DNA of 16,146 nucleotides from Desulfobacterales bacterium (GCA_030629475.1 DAOVOU010000008.1:1-16146); one strand, 5' to 3'. Positions 7,259-14,387 are shown, numbered from the stretch's first letter. Made by a program: numbers and translations. Notes: a model not told the origin generated them from the sequence alone.

Positions 7259-7379
7259 AACCGTTCACGACATTCTATTTACCGTTTTTCAAATTCATAT
7301 TCTCTCTGCGTTCTCCCTCCGGGGCGTAGGCCCGTGTCCCTACGGGCCGGAGGCTGCGCACTCTGCGGTGAGCTATTAC
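7259..7379. repeat. 82-bp direct repeat, copy B, interrupted by a palindromic block
   Basis: It matches 6724-6805 closely (C/T and A/G differences near the middle and end) but carries 39 extra bases. It lies between the arfB start and the stop codon of the PAS protein. Read on the minus strand it contains the 7-codon frame MNLKNGK (7275-7298), which differs from copy A at one residue. Confidence 0.85.
7315..7354. repeat. REP-like palindromic insertion of about 40 bp
   Basis: Comparison with copy A shows that 7315-7354 replaces a single T. The block is very GC-rich. It contains GGCCCGT and ACGGGCC around a 6-base loop, and CCTCC / GGAGG near its ends. Its boundaries are visible because the uninterrupted sequence exists 0.5 kb away. 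Confidence 0.75.
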
Positions 7380-7380
7380 A

Positions 7381-8088
7381 TTACTTCTTGTCAAAGACTT
7401 CAGGATAAAGCCTCTTTGCACACTCAGGACAAACGCTGTGGCTAAACTCGGCCTCGGAATGATCCCGGATATACGCTTCAATTTGTTGCCAATAGCCCTG
7501 GTCATTTCTTATTTTCTTGCATGAGGCACAAATGGGAAGCAGTCCGCTCAATGTCTTAACCCTGGCCAGAGCTTCTTGAAGTTCGCCAATTAGCCTCTCT
7601 CGCTCCTCCTCTGCCTTCTTGCGCTCAGCGATGTCCAAAAAACTTTCGAGCAGATGCTCTCGGCCTGCTAGTATTACAGAACCCACTGTCTTGAGAACCG
7701 GCACCCTCTTACCACTGGCTGTCAGTAACACCCCTTCTGCGGTGTCCAAGTTCTGTCCGGGGTCCGTGACCGGACACCGGCCTTCCTCTGCCGGGCATAT
7801 ATATTTGTAACACACGCTGCCGAGAATTTGCTCCCTGGGAGCACCGACCATCTTTCCGGCCGCAGCATTGACACCAACGATGATATGGGTTTCAGGGTCA
7901 ATAACTACAATCCCGGCCTGAATGGTATCCAATACAGTCTTTAAGCGCACTTCACTTTCCCGCAACGACTCCTCCGCCCGCCTGCGCTCAGCAGCTTCTT
8001 TCACCAATTCCTTGATCTTTTGTTCTAATTCTTCATAGGTGGGCTTTTTCTCCATTTTGGTCTTCCAATGTGCCAAGTTTCCTTCCAT
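7381..8088 (-). CDS. PAS-domain protein with C-terminal four-Cys (zinc-ribbon-like) domain, no kinase
   Basis: The 235-residue protein has an N-terminal coiled coil (PTYEELEQKIKELVKEAAERRR), closely related to that of the histidine kinase. One PAS domain follows (about 45-155), with Cys93, Cys98 and Cys105 in CYKYICPAEEGRCP. A second coil then leads to a C-terminal domain (about 180-230) with C187-x2-C190, a GYWQQIEAYI segment, His210 and His217, and C220-x2-C223. No histidine kinase, GGDEF or HTH motif is present. The C-terminal block recurs in many deltaproteobacterial PAS and receiver proteins, and its four Cys suggest a zinc site; its output is unknown. The start is ATG at 8088; the ATG at 8055 has better-spaced GGAAG and matches the paralogue N-terminus, so it is a real alternative. 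Confidence 0.85.
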   Translation of the reverse strand: MEGNLAHWKTKMEKKPTYEELEQKIKELVKEAAERRRAEESLRESEVRLKTVLDTIQAGIVVIDPETHIIVGVNAAAGKMVGAPREQILGSVCYKYICPAEEGRCPVTDPGQNLDTAEGVLLTASGKRVPVLKTVGSVILAGREHLLESFLDIAERKKAEEERERLIGELQEALARVKTLSGLLPICASCKKIRNDQGYWQQIEAYIRDHSEAEFSHSVCPECAKRLYPEVFDKK

Positions 8089-8173
8089 AATCTCCCTGAT
8101 AATGCTCCGGCCGGTTTCTTCGTTTGCTTCTACCTCAATTCCTCAATTCACAATTCCTGAATTCCGGCTTGTC

Positions 8174-8417
8174 CTAGTTAGTGCCTGAACGAAAAGTCAT
8201 GTTCAGGCAAAATCCGAATATCGAAATTCGAAACAAATTCGAATACCAAATGACAAAATGACCAAAACGAACTTGTTGAAATTTCATTGTTTTTGTCATT
8301 CAAACATTTTTATTTCTGTCATTGTTTGCGGCTGACGCCTTGAGAACATCACGGATTTCGAAATTCGGATTTCGAGTTTTTGACCGAAAACCTGGGGTTT
8401 TCGGTCAAGTACTAGTT
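8174..8417. repeat. MITE-like element with inverted ends
   Basis: The ends are related in inverted orientation: AGTGCCTGAACGAAAA on the left and, from the other strand on the right, AGTACTTGACCGAAAA (13 of 16 identical). Each end is also a hairpin: GCCTGAAC/GTTCAGGC (8183-8208) on the left, and a 13-bp perfect stem with a 3-base loop (8380-8408) on the right. Inside, AAATCCGAATATCG-type sequence (from 8210) and its complement (to about 8375) form a second, imperfect inverted pair. About 245 bp long and without a gene, it looks like a nonautonomous element. The remaining spacer, 8089-8173, holds only AATTCCTCAATT-like short repeats. Confidence 0.6.
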
Positions 8418-9093
8418 AGGTTGTAGGTTCGTATTTAAAGAAATCATACCAGGCTATTTCATGTTTTGTTCCATATCTTAGTAATCTGATGAATGACGTG
8501 CCAAGACTTCTGAGTCCCTGGTAAGCCAGTTTTTTGTTTAATCCCGGGATATGTATAGCAGGGGCATAGTTGCTGGTCCCGGTGGCCTGGGGGGATATAT
8601 CGCATGCCGTATGTTCGTCAAGATAAGGCAGTTCGATGGTTCCCACGCAGCAATCGCCACCTTCGGAAATGAGCCTGGGGATTTCCGGAACCTTGACATC
8701 AGGATTCAAGGGATAGAATGTGCCGGCCTCCATGGCAGCAATAATCGTCCTACATATTTCAGGACATCGGGCTAATATACGGCCCAGGGGGCATGTGCTT
8801 ACTACCTTAATGGCTTTGCCCTTGGTCTCCATTCTCCAGACACCCTTCACATCACAAAGCCCATCATCAAAGTCCAGGATACGTCCTAAACTCCGGGCAT
8901 CGTTTACATCAATGTTCAAAGCCTCTTTTAGGATAGGAGCTCGATCAATGCCCATTTGGTACATAATCAATTGGAGAGCCTTAATTCCCTTTTTTCCAAA
9001 CAGCCCGTTGACTGCCGGAAAAAGCAGGGTCATAAATGCTGCCATAATCTTGATGAAGGATATATCGTAGGCGTTCACAGGTTCAGAGTTCAC
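8416..9093 (-). CDS. Cys-rich protein resembling ATC-hydrolase-type domains, function unknown
   Basis: A 225-residue protein, probably cytoplasmic. Its core (about 40-165) contains VVSTCPLGRILARCPEICR (Cys101, 110, 114) and an EGGDCCVGTIEL block (Cys148, 149), plus Cys80 and Cys164. The spacing of CP, a Cys helix and a later G-D-x-C strand recalls the L-2-amino-thiazoline-4-carboxylic acid hydrolase-like and V4R-like families. I treat that only as a resemblance. The frame opens with GTG at 9093, inside a tandem repeat and without a ribosome binding site, so the first 10-16 residues may not be native; the ATG at 9045 is an alternative. It lies on the same strand as the redox protein at 9177-10115, 83 bases downstream, and may be cotranscribed with it. 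The stop codon adjoins the end of the MITE-like element. Confidence 0.65.
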   Translation of the reverse strand: MNSEPVNAYDISFIKIMAAFMTLLFPAVNGLFGKKGIKALQLIMYQMGIDRAPILKEALNIDVNDARSLGRILDFDDGLCDVKGVWRMETKGKAIKVVSTCPLGRILARCPEICRTIIAAMEAGTFYPLNPDVKVPEIPRLISEGGDCCVGTIELPYLDEHTACDISPQATGTSNYAPAIHIPGLNKKLAYQGLRSLGTSFIRLLRYGTKHEIAWYDFFKYEPTT

Positions 9094-9146
9094 CGTTCAG
9101 GGTTATCTTTCTGTAGGCGTTGACAGGTTCAGGGTTCACCGTTCAG
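9067..9146. repeat. two 34-bp tandem repeats, period 46
   Basis: Copies at 9067-9100 and 9113-9146 differ at two positions. They share GTAGGCGTT, ACAGGTTCAG and GTTCACCGTTCAG. The first copy includes the GTG and the first codons of the minus-strand gene. Confidence 0.75.
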
Positions 9147-9156
9147 ATTTTCGGCT

Positions 9157-9180
9157 AACCCTGAACCCGTGAACGGTTAC
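9157..9180. repeat. inverted copy of the GTTCACGG repeat family
   Basis: Read on the minus strand this begins GTAACCGTTCACG, which also opens the 82-bp repeat copy at 7257-7271. It then continues with GGTTCAGGGTT, as in the adjacent tandem repeats. The TAA within it serves as the stop codon of the gene at 9177-10115. Confidence 0.55.
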
Positions 9181-10115
9181 ATCAAATCCAATGTTAATTG
9201 AGCAGTACTCCGGGCAATTTCTTCACAAAACCCCCTGGTTTTCGACTCATAGGTTTTACCCAAGATGTCAGTACAATCTGCGCTGCCAAATCGTGATACG
9301 AATTTTCTGTATAGCCTGCCCACACGGAGGCTGGTTTTAAAGGATGGATGAAGATGCTCATTTTGAAAAACTCTGCTTCCTTCTTTCATGGCCACTAACG
9401 CTGCTCTAAAGAGCCTGGTAGGCTGTGTCCTTTGTAGTTCGCTTCCATAGACTATGCCCAGTGCAAAAACTCCGCCCATGAAAGCACCGCATATATCGCC
9501 TTGAAATGCTATACCCCCCGAAAATCCTTGGCTAATCTTTAAAATGGAACTTAAGTTAAGGTTAAGCTGGGATTCAATTTGCAACAGGACGGCACTGGCA
9601 CAATGAAATTTCTCCGCGCCGAAAGGGGGCCTTATCTGATATGTATTTTTTGAAGGGAGTCTGCCATGAGGCATTTGAATAATGTCAAAGACAGATTCTA
9701 TTGAGGTGTAAACAACTCTCAGGCATCTAATTCCTTTCAGGAAAAAACGCCTGATGTCATAGCCTTCCTTAAATCTCACGCCGGTAATATCCCTACATTT
9801 GCTGCTACCAAAACGTCTGTTAAATCTTCGGTAATACTCAATACAGTCACGGCATAAGCGGTCGTAGTCATAATCCTGGTTATATAACCCCAAAGACAAG
9901 ACTCCTCCGGTGAGGGCACCACACGTATCTCCCTCATGGCCAATACCACCACTCAATCCAGTAGCTGCTTTCAATATTTGCCTTTCTTCTAAACTTAGAA
10001 GCCCCTGAGTTGCCAGAAGGACAGCCTGGGCTCAGGTGGCTCCACCGAGGATATACCTTATAGATTCGGAAAAGGCCTTTTGTGTTTTGAGTGTTTGCAC
10101 GGACTTAGCTACCAT
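9177..10115 (-). CDS. tandem C_GCAxxG_C_C redox protein with in-frame UGA, candidate selenoprotein
   Basis: Read with TGA at 10032-10034 as an amino acid, this gives 312 residues from the ATG at 10115. Domain 1 (about 10-135) has position 28 (UGA) in GGATUAQAVLLA, then Cys65 in GDTCGALTGG, Cys107 and Cys131. Domain 2 (about 165-300) repeats the plan with Cys172 in FHCASAVLL, Cys209 in GDICGAFMGG, Cys281 and Cys297. UGA28 and Cys172 align without gaps through the next conserved Cys (37 residues in both). The family, C_GCAxxG_C_C, is a putative redox protein whose first motif normally reads NCAQAVL or similar. The frame upstream of the TGA stays family-like. The ATG lacks a well-spaced ribosome binding site. 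If the TGA is a real stop, translation would have to begin near the TTG at 9974, preceded by AAAGG, and would lack the first motif. A simple nonsense mutation is the main alternative. Confidence 0.68.
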
Positions 10116-10225
10116 AAGAATTGCTATACCCTTTATCCTTTTACCACAGCCTTTATGGATATTAAAGGATTTTCCCTGTCGTTTTCATTGTATCCTCAAT
10201 GCTTTCGTAACTCTGACGCCATAAT

Positions 10226-10675
10226 ATGGTAAACTATCTCATTGAGTTTATCCGGTATTTGCAATATAGTGAAATTATGGTTGAGAAAGGAACTCGTCGT
10301 TTTCTGCGTTATTGGTTTCCGGTCCTCTTTTACTGCCTTATCATTTTTGTTCAATCTTCCTATCCCACAGTAAAAAAAACCTATGACCTGCCCCACATAG
10401 ACAAACTCCTTCACCTTGCTGGCTACGCCTTACTTGGCATGCTATTTCTCAGGGGTTTTAGGAATTCAAGGTTCAAAAATGATTTTGCGTTGATCAGGAC
10501 GGCAAGTATTCTTTTGACAGCAATTTATGGCGCAACTGATGAGTTGCATCAACATTATGTCCCGTATAGAACGGCGGATATATGGGATATTTTCTTTGAC
10601 CTGTCAGGAGGGTTTCTTGGAGTCTATATCTATCAAGAACTTTCGGAAAAATATCCTAGAATCGGGCGTATCTAA
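10226..10675 (+). CDS. VanZ-like membrane protein
   Basis: The 149-residue protein has the VanZ family pattern: DKLLHLAGYALLG (59-71) in one membrane segment, and ATDELHQHYVPYRTADIWD (103-121) between later segments. Hydrophobic stretches at about 30-44, 61-77, 92-104 and 122-138 suggest four membrane passes. VanZ itself gives low-level teicoplanin resistance, but the large family is mostly of unknown function and no glycopeptide resistance genes are nearby. The ATG at 10226 has no ribosome binding site; the ATG at 10277 (MVEKGTRRF) gives a more usual N-terminus. The gene diverges from the C_GCAxxG_C_C gene, with 110 bases between. Confidence 0.82.
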   Translation: MVNYLIEFIRYLQYSEIMVEKGTRRFLRYWFPVLFYCLIIFVQSSYPTVKKTYDLPHIDKLLHLAGYALLGMLFLRGFRNSRFKNDFALIRTASILLTAIYGATDELHQHYVPYRTADIWDIFFDLSGGFLGVYIYQELSEKYPRIGRI

Positions 10676-10685
10676 ACAAATGAAC

Positions 10686-10709
10686 TACCCCGTAGCAAGC
10701 TACGGGGTA
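10686..10709. repeat. perfect palindrome after the VanZ-like gene
   Basis: TACCCCGTAGC and GCTACGGGGTA form an 11-bp stem around AA, 11 bases past the stop codon. No T-run follows. A shorter relative, CGAAGC-AA-GCTTCG followed by GGGG, lies at 10803-10819, so this is a repeat family rather than a standard terminator. Confidence 0.65.
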
Positions 10710-10713
10710 TCGC

Positions 10714-10787
10714 GCACCTGCCCGCCATTGCCACGCATGCTGGCATTCAATCTGGTTGCTGTACCTGGCGATGGCAGGCGGGTCTGA
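10714..10787. repeat. imperfect long inverted repeat
   Basis: ACCTGCCCGCCATTGCCA (from about 10716) is complementary, with about three mismatches, to the segment ending at about 10785 that contains TGGCGATGGCAGGCGGG. About 33 bases lie between. With the neighbouring hairpins it fills the 10676-10872 spacer, where short tandem AATCTGTGT units (about 10850-10867) are also seen. No gene is supported here. Confidence 0.5.
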
Positions 10788-10872
10788 TTTTTACAATTTA
10801 AACGAAGCAAGCTTCGGGGAATTAAACTCAACAATTCACGAAAATCTGTGTAATCTGTGTAATCTGCGGATT

Positions 10873-10906
10873 AAAAAACCCCTCCCGGATTCGGCACCGA
10901 GAGGGG
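10873..10906 (-). terminator. intrinsic terminator of the carbonic anhydrase gene
   Basis: Read on the minus strand, CCCCTC and GAGGGG pair around an inner CGG/CCG stem, and six T follow. It lies 38 bases past the stop codon of the carbonic anhydrase. Confidence 0.8.
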
Positions 10907-10943
10907 CTGGTAAGTGGCTTAGAAATTAAGTCAGGGAAAGGGC

Positions 10944-11672
10944 CTATGCCCAGAGATCAACTTCTCCGTTACTTAGTAAGTAGTAAGCCCCGACAATCTT
11001 GAGTTCGCCTTTCCTCTGCATTTCTCTCAAGGGTTCGCTTTCGTCGGCAATCTGCTTGACAGTCATCCGAACGTTTTCCTTAGCAGCAGCCTCCACGAGT
11101 TTCTTGCCATGAAATCCTGTCTCTTTCTGGGCCTTCAAGACTGCAGGCATAAGGCGATTTACAATATCATTAATGCCAGCAGTCTCCTTTGCCCCAGGAT
11201 TTTCCGCCACATGCACGGTAGCGCCCACGGCCCCGCAAGACTCATGTCCCATAACCACGATTAACCGGCTCGTGGAGTGCAGCGATGCATATTCAATGCT
11301 GCCCAATAATGCCGGAGCCAGCATGTTACCAGCCACACGTACAATAAACAAGCGGCCCAACCCTTCATCAAATATCAATTCGGGCGGGACCCGGGAATCC
11401 GAGCAACAGAGAATTGTAGCATAAGGCCACTGTCCCTTGGTTAGAGGCGTACGGGCATCAGGGCCTACGCCTGGATCAGATAGACGATTCATGGAAACAT
11501 ACCGCTGATTGCCCTTTCTCAGTCTGGCTATAGCCTCTTGTGGCAAAACAACCTTTTCTTCGCCATGACCACCTGGTTCAGAGGCCCAGGCCGTTGGACC
11601 TGGGAGCTTAGAAATCGCAAGCGCAGCAGTCCCCATAGCAACACCCTTAAGTACATCACGACGAGAAATCAT
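10944..11672 (-). CDS. Tat-exported beta-class carbonic anhydrase
   Basis: The 242-residue protein begins with a twin-arginine signal (SRRDVLKG, then a hydrophobic segment, cleavage near AWA at residue 30), so it should be exported folded to the periplasm. The mature part is a beta carbonic anhydrase with zinc ligands Cys90 (in CSDSR, with the Asp92-Arg94 dyad), His143 and Cys146 (in GHESCGA). It interconverts CO2 and bicarbonate. A good ribosome binding site (GGAGG, 8 bases before the ATG) supports the start. It stands alone, with its own promoter and terminator, divergent from priA. Export suggests bicarbonate handling at the cell surface rather than in central metabolism. Confidence 0.92.
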   Translation of the reverse strand: MISRRDVLKGVAMGTAALAISKLPGPTAWASEPGGHGEEKVVLPQEAIARLRKGNQRYVSMNRLSDPGVGPDARTPLTKGQWPYATILCCSDSRVPPELIFDEGLGRLFIVRVAGNMLAPALLGSIEYASLHSTSRLIVVMGHESCGAVGATVHVAENPGAKETAGINDIVNRLMPAVLKAQKETGFHGKKLVEAAAKENVRMTVKQIADESEPLREMQRKGELKIVGAYYLLSNGEVDLWA

Positions 11673-11786
11673 TTCGTAATCCTCCTTCCTTGTTTAATGT
11701 GAATTCTTTCCGATGTCGTTAGACCCCATATACAAATTTGGCACAAGCTCTTTTGGTCCGTGTCAGATTTTACGACGATGTTGTGC

Positions 11787-11814
11787 CCATATATGATATA
11801 TGGATAAATGTCAA
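11787..11814 (-). promoter_or_regulatory. promoter and overlapping palindromic operator of the carbonic anhydrase gene
   Basis: On the minus strand a perfect TTGACA (11814 down to 11809) is followed within 6 bases by a perfect 17-bp palindrome (11787-11803: CCATATAT, one base, ATATATGG). The palindrome fills the spacer and the -10 region; TATATG within it could serve as the -10 at 15-bp spacing. A dimeric repressor bound here would block the promoter. The leader to the ATG would be about 110 bases. Confidence 0.5.
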
Positions 11815-11932
11815 GGAATTTCTGTATGTTGTACACTCACAGCTTTGAAATGGTGGGCGCCATTCTTGATTTGGAGGCGAGCATCATCTATTTGGACATG
11901 ACCAAAAAAGGGTATTGTGGTAATTAAGAACC

Positions 11933-14383
11933 GTGTCTTTTGAAACGCTCTACATAAGAGTGGCAGTCGCCCTCCCTGTTTCCGGTACATTCACCTACGA
12001 GGTGCCAGAACCGCTTTGTCCCTGGGCAGTGGTGGGAAAGAGGGTGCTCGTCCCTTTCAAGAACCTTCAAGTCACCGGATACATCCTCGAACTCCTTCCT
12101 ACCACCAATCAGACAGGTGTTAAGAAGATCTTGGATATCCTGGATGACACACCAATGTTCCCCACGTCTATGATCCCGTTTTTCAGTTGGATAGCAAACT
12201 ATTATTGCTATCCTGTTGGAGAAGTCATCAAGGGAGCACTCCCAGGCGGCCTGAACATCACCCACGTTGAAACCGTGAGTATTACAGATAAAGGACGTTC
12301 TATGCTCTCAAGCCCCTCCCTGAATAGTCCGGATCGCACAGTGCTCGAAGCACTTCAGGAGCGAGGGCCCTTGCGTCTACGCACACTTTATAAAGACCTC
12401 AAAGAAGAACTTTCTCCGCGAACGTTACGCAGTCTGGAGCGTGCCCGCTGGATCATGAGGGAGCGAAGGCTCAAGCCAGGCAGGGTCCGGCCAAAGATGG
12501 AACGATACATAAAGGCCGTGGAGAAAAGGCCTTCTGCTGAGTCGCTTTCACAGGTTCGGCGCCGTATCCTCAAAATCATCGAAGACCACAGCGAGATCTC
12601 CTTAACGGCCCTAAAAGCTGAGGTCCCCTCGGCCGGACCACTTGTCAAGAAGATGGCCGCCGATGGGTTCTTGACTGTGGTTGAACGGGGTGTCTATCGG
12701 GATCCCTTTGGCGAACCCATCACACCAGACGGTGGTCCGCCCCACCTGACCGGAGACCAGGGCTCAGTTGTAGGGCGTCTATTGAATGCACTCGGCAAGG
12801 GGTTTCAAACCTATCTTCTTTACGGTATCACCGCCAGTGGTAAGACAGAGGTCTACATGCGGGCTGTAGCGGCTACCCTTGAGAGAAACCAGGAAGCCCT
12901 TGTACTAGTGCCCGAGATTGCGCTGATTTCCCAGATGGAACGGCTTTTTCGGGCCCGCTTCGGAGATTGCGTGGCCCTTCTGCACAGCGGCCTTAGCGAA
13001 GGTGAGCGTTTTGACCAGTGGATGCGAATCCTGCGAAAGGAGGCCAGGGTCGCCATCGGTGCCCGCTCTGCGATCTTTGCCCCCTTTGAACATTTGGGTT
13101 TGATCGTCGTGGATGAAGAACACGACGATTCGTACAAGTCCGCCTCAGGCGGACTCCGCTATCATGCCCGTGATCTGGCCGTGGTTCGAGCCAAATTCCA
13201 GGGTGCTGTGGCCTTACTCGGGTCTGCCACCCCATCTGTGGCGTCTTACTACAATGTACACACAGGAAAATTCCGGGGGCTCAATCTCTCGAAACGGATC
13301 AAAAACAGGCTTCTCCCGGAGGTAAGGATCGTAGATCTGCAGGAGCCAGGGGAGCGCCGCCGGGCCAAGCCCTTCATTACAAAAGAGCTTGAGGATGCAA
13401 TAGCCGAAACCCTGGACCGTGGAGAACAGACCCTACTTTTTTTAAACCGGCGAGGTTTTGCCAATTACCCTGCTTGTGCCCGCTGTAGGACACCTGTGCG
13501 TTGCAAGAACTGCGACATCACCATGACGCTCCACCAGGAGGCCAATGCCTTTAGATGTCACTACTGCGGTTACACACGGGCACAGGCGGCCGGCTGCCAT
13601 GCCTGTGGTAGTTCAAAAATCAAGCTGCTTGGCATGGGGACAGAAAGGGTGGAGGCCAAGATCAGGGAGATTTTTCCGGAAGTTAGGGTGGCGCGAATGG
13701 ACAGGGATACCACTGCCCGAAAAGGTGCCCTTGTCAAGATCCTGAAAGACCTTAGGGCAGGTGCCATCGACATCCTCATAGGAACTCAGATGGTGGCCAA
13801 GGGGCATGATTATCCCAATATTACACTGGTGGGAATCATCTGTGCCGACCTTTCACTCAATTTTCCCGACTTCCGGGCTGGGGAGCGAACCTTCCAACTC
13901 CTGGCCCAGGTAGCTGGGCGTGCGGGCCGAGGCGCGCGACCTGGCCGCGTTATCCTCCAGACCTTCAACCCTGACCACTTTTGCATCCTGACCGCAAAGG
14001 ACCAGGATTATAGAGCCTTTTACGATCATGAGATCCGCTTTCGAGGGACACTGAAGTATCCTCCGTTCTCGCGCCTGATACAGATTCTCGTTACAGGAAA
14101 GGACAAGGAGCAAACCGGTCAGTGCGCTCAGAACCTGGGACAGATCTGCCGGGCACTGCAATCAGAAAACCGGGCATATCAAGAGAAGGTGAAACTCCTC
14201 GGTCCGGTTGCAGCCCCTCTGGCCAGGCTTCAGAAGCAATACCGGTGGCAGCTCCTGCTCAAAGGTCTGGAGCCAGGACCGTTACACAGCTTGACCCGGA
14301 CTCTCATGGACAGGGCGGAACGAACCATTCGAAAGGCCGGAGCAAGGGTGATCATTGATGTGGATCCGGTAGATATGCTGTAA
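11933..14383 (+). CDS. priA: primosomal protein N' (PriA), replication-restart helicase
   Basis: The 816-residue protein has the usual PriA order: N-terminal 3'-DNA-binding domain (about 1-105), winged-helix region (about 130-255), helicase lobe 1 with Walker A GITASGKTE (298-306) and DEEH (394-397), and helicase lobe 2. Lobe 2 carries a zinc insertion with eight Cys (515, 518, 524, 527, 542, 545, 555, 558) and motif QVAGRAGRG (659-667). A C-terminal domain follows. PriA reloads the replicative helicase at stalled forks. The start is GTG with a weak ribosome binding site, chosen because the family N-terminus begins YIRVAVALPV. Length and motifs are complete. der follows 4 bases after its stop, so the two are probably cotranscribed. 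Confidence 0.96.
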   Translation: MSFETLYIRVAVALPVSGTFTYEVPEPLCPWAVVGKRVLVPFKNLQVTGYILELLPTTNQTGVKKILDILDDTPMFPTSMIPFFSWIANYYCYPVGEVIKGALPGGLNITHVETVSITDKGRSMLSSPSLNSPDRTVLEALQERGPLRLRTLYKDLKEELSPRTLRSLERARWIMRERRLKPGRVRPKMERYIKAVEKRPSAESLSQVRRRILKIIEDHSEISLTALKAEVPSAGPLVKKMAADGFLTVVERGVYRDPFGEPITPDGGPPHLTGDQGSVVGRLLNALGKGFQTYLLYGITASGKTEVYMRAVAATLERNQEALVLVPEIALISQMERLFRARFGDCVALLHSGLSEGERFDQWMRILRKEARVAIGARSAIFAPFEHLGLIVVDEEHDDSYKSASGGLRYHARDLAVVRAKFQGAVALLGSATPSVASYYNVHTGKFRGLNLSKRIKNRLLPEVRIVDLQEPGERRRAKPFITKELEDAIAETLDRGEQTLLFLNRRGFANYPACARCRTPVRCKNCDITMTLHQEANAFRCHYCGYTRAQAAGCHACGSSKIKLLGMGTERVEAKIREIFPEVRVARMDRDTTARKGALVKILKDLRAGAIDILIGTQMVAKGHDYPNITLVGIICADLSLNFPDFRAGERTFQLLAQVAGRAGRGARPGRVILQTFNPDHFCILTAKDQDYRAFYDHEIRFRGTLKYPPFSRLIQILVTGKDKEQTGQCAQNLGQICRALQSENRAYQEKVKLLGPVAAPLARLQKQYRWQLLLKGLEPGPLHSLTRTLMDRAERTIRKAGARVIIDVDPVDML

Positions 14384-14387
14384 TGAC

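Noticed and set aside
6223..7260. Long plus-strand open frame opposite the kinase and arfB
   Set aside because: It is antisense to two well-supported genes, shows no family pattern, and its length follows from the reverse-strand codon bias.
10226..10675. Antibiotic resistance role for the VanZ-like gene
   Set aside because: VanZ homologues are widespread and mostly uncharacterised, and no vanHAX-type genes lie nearby.
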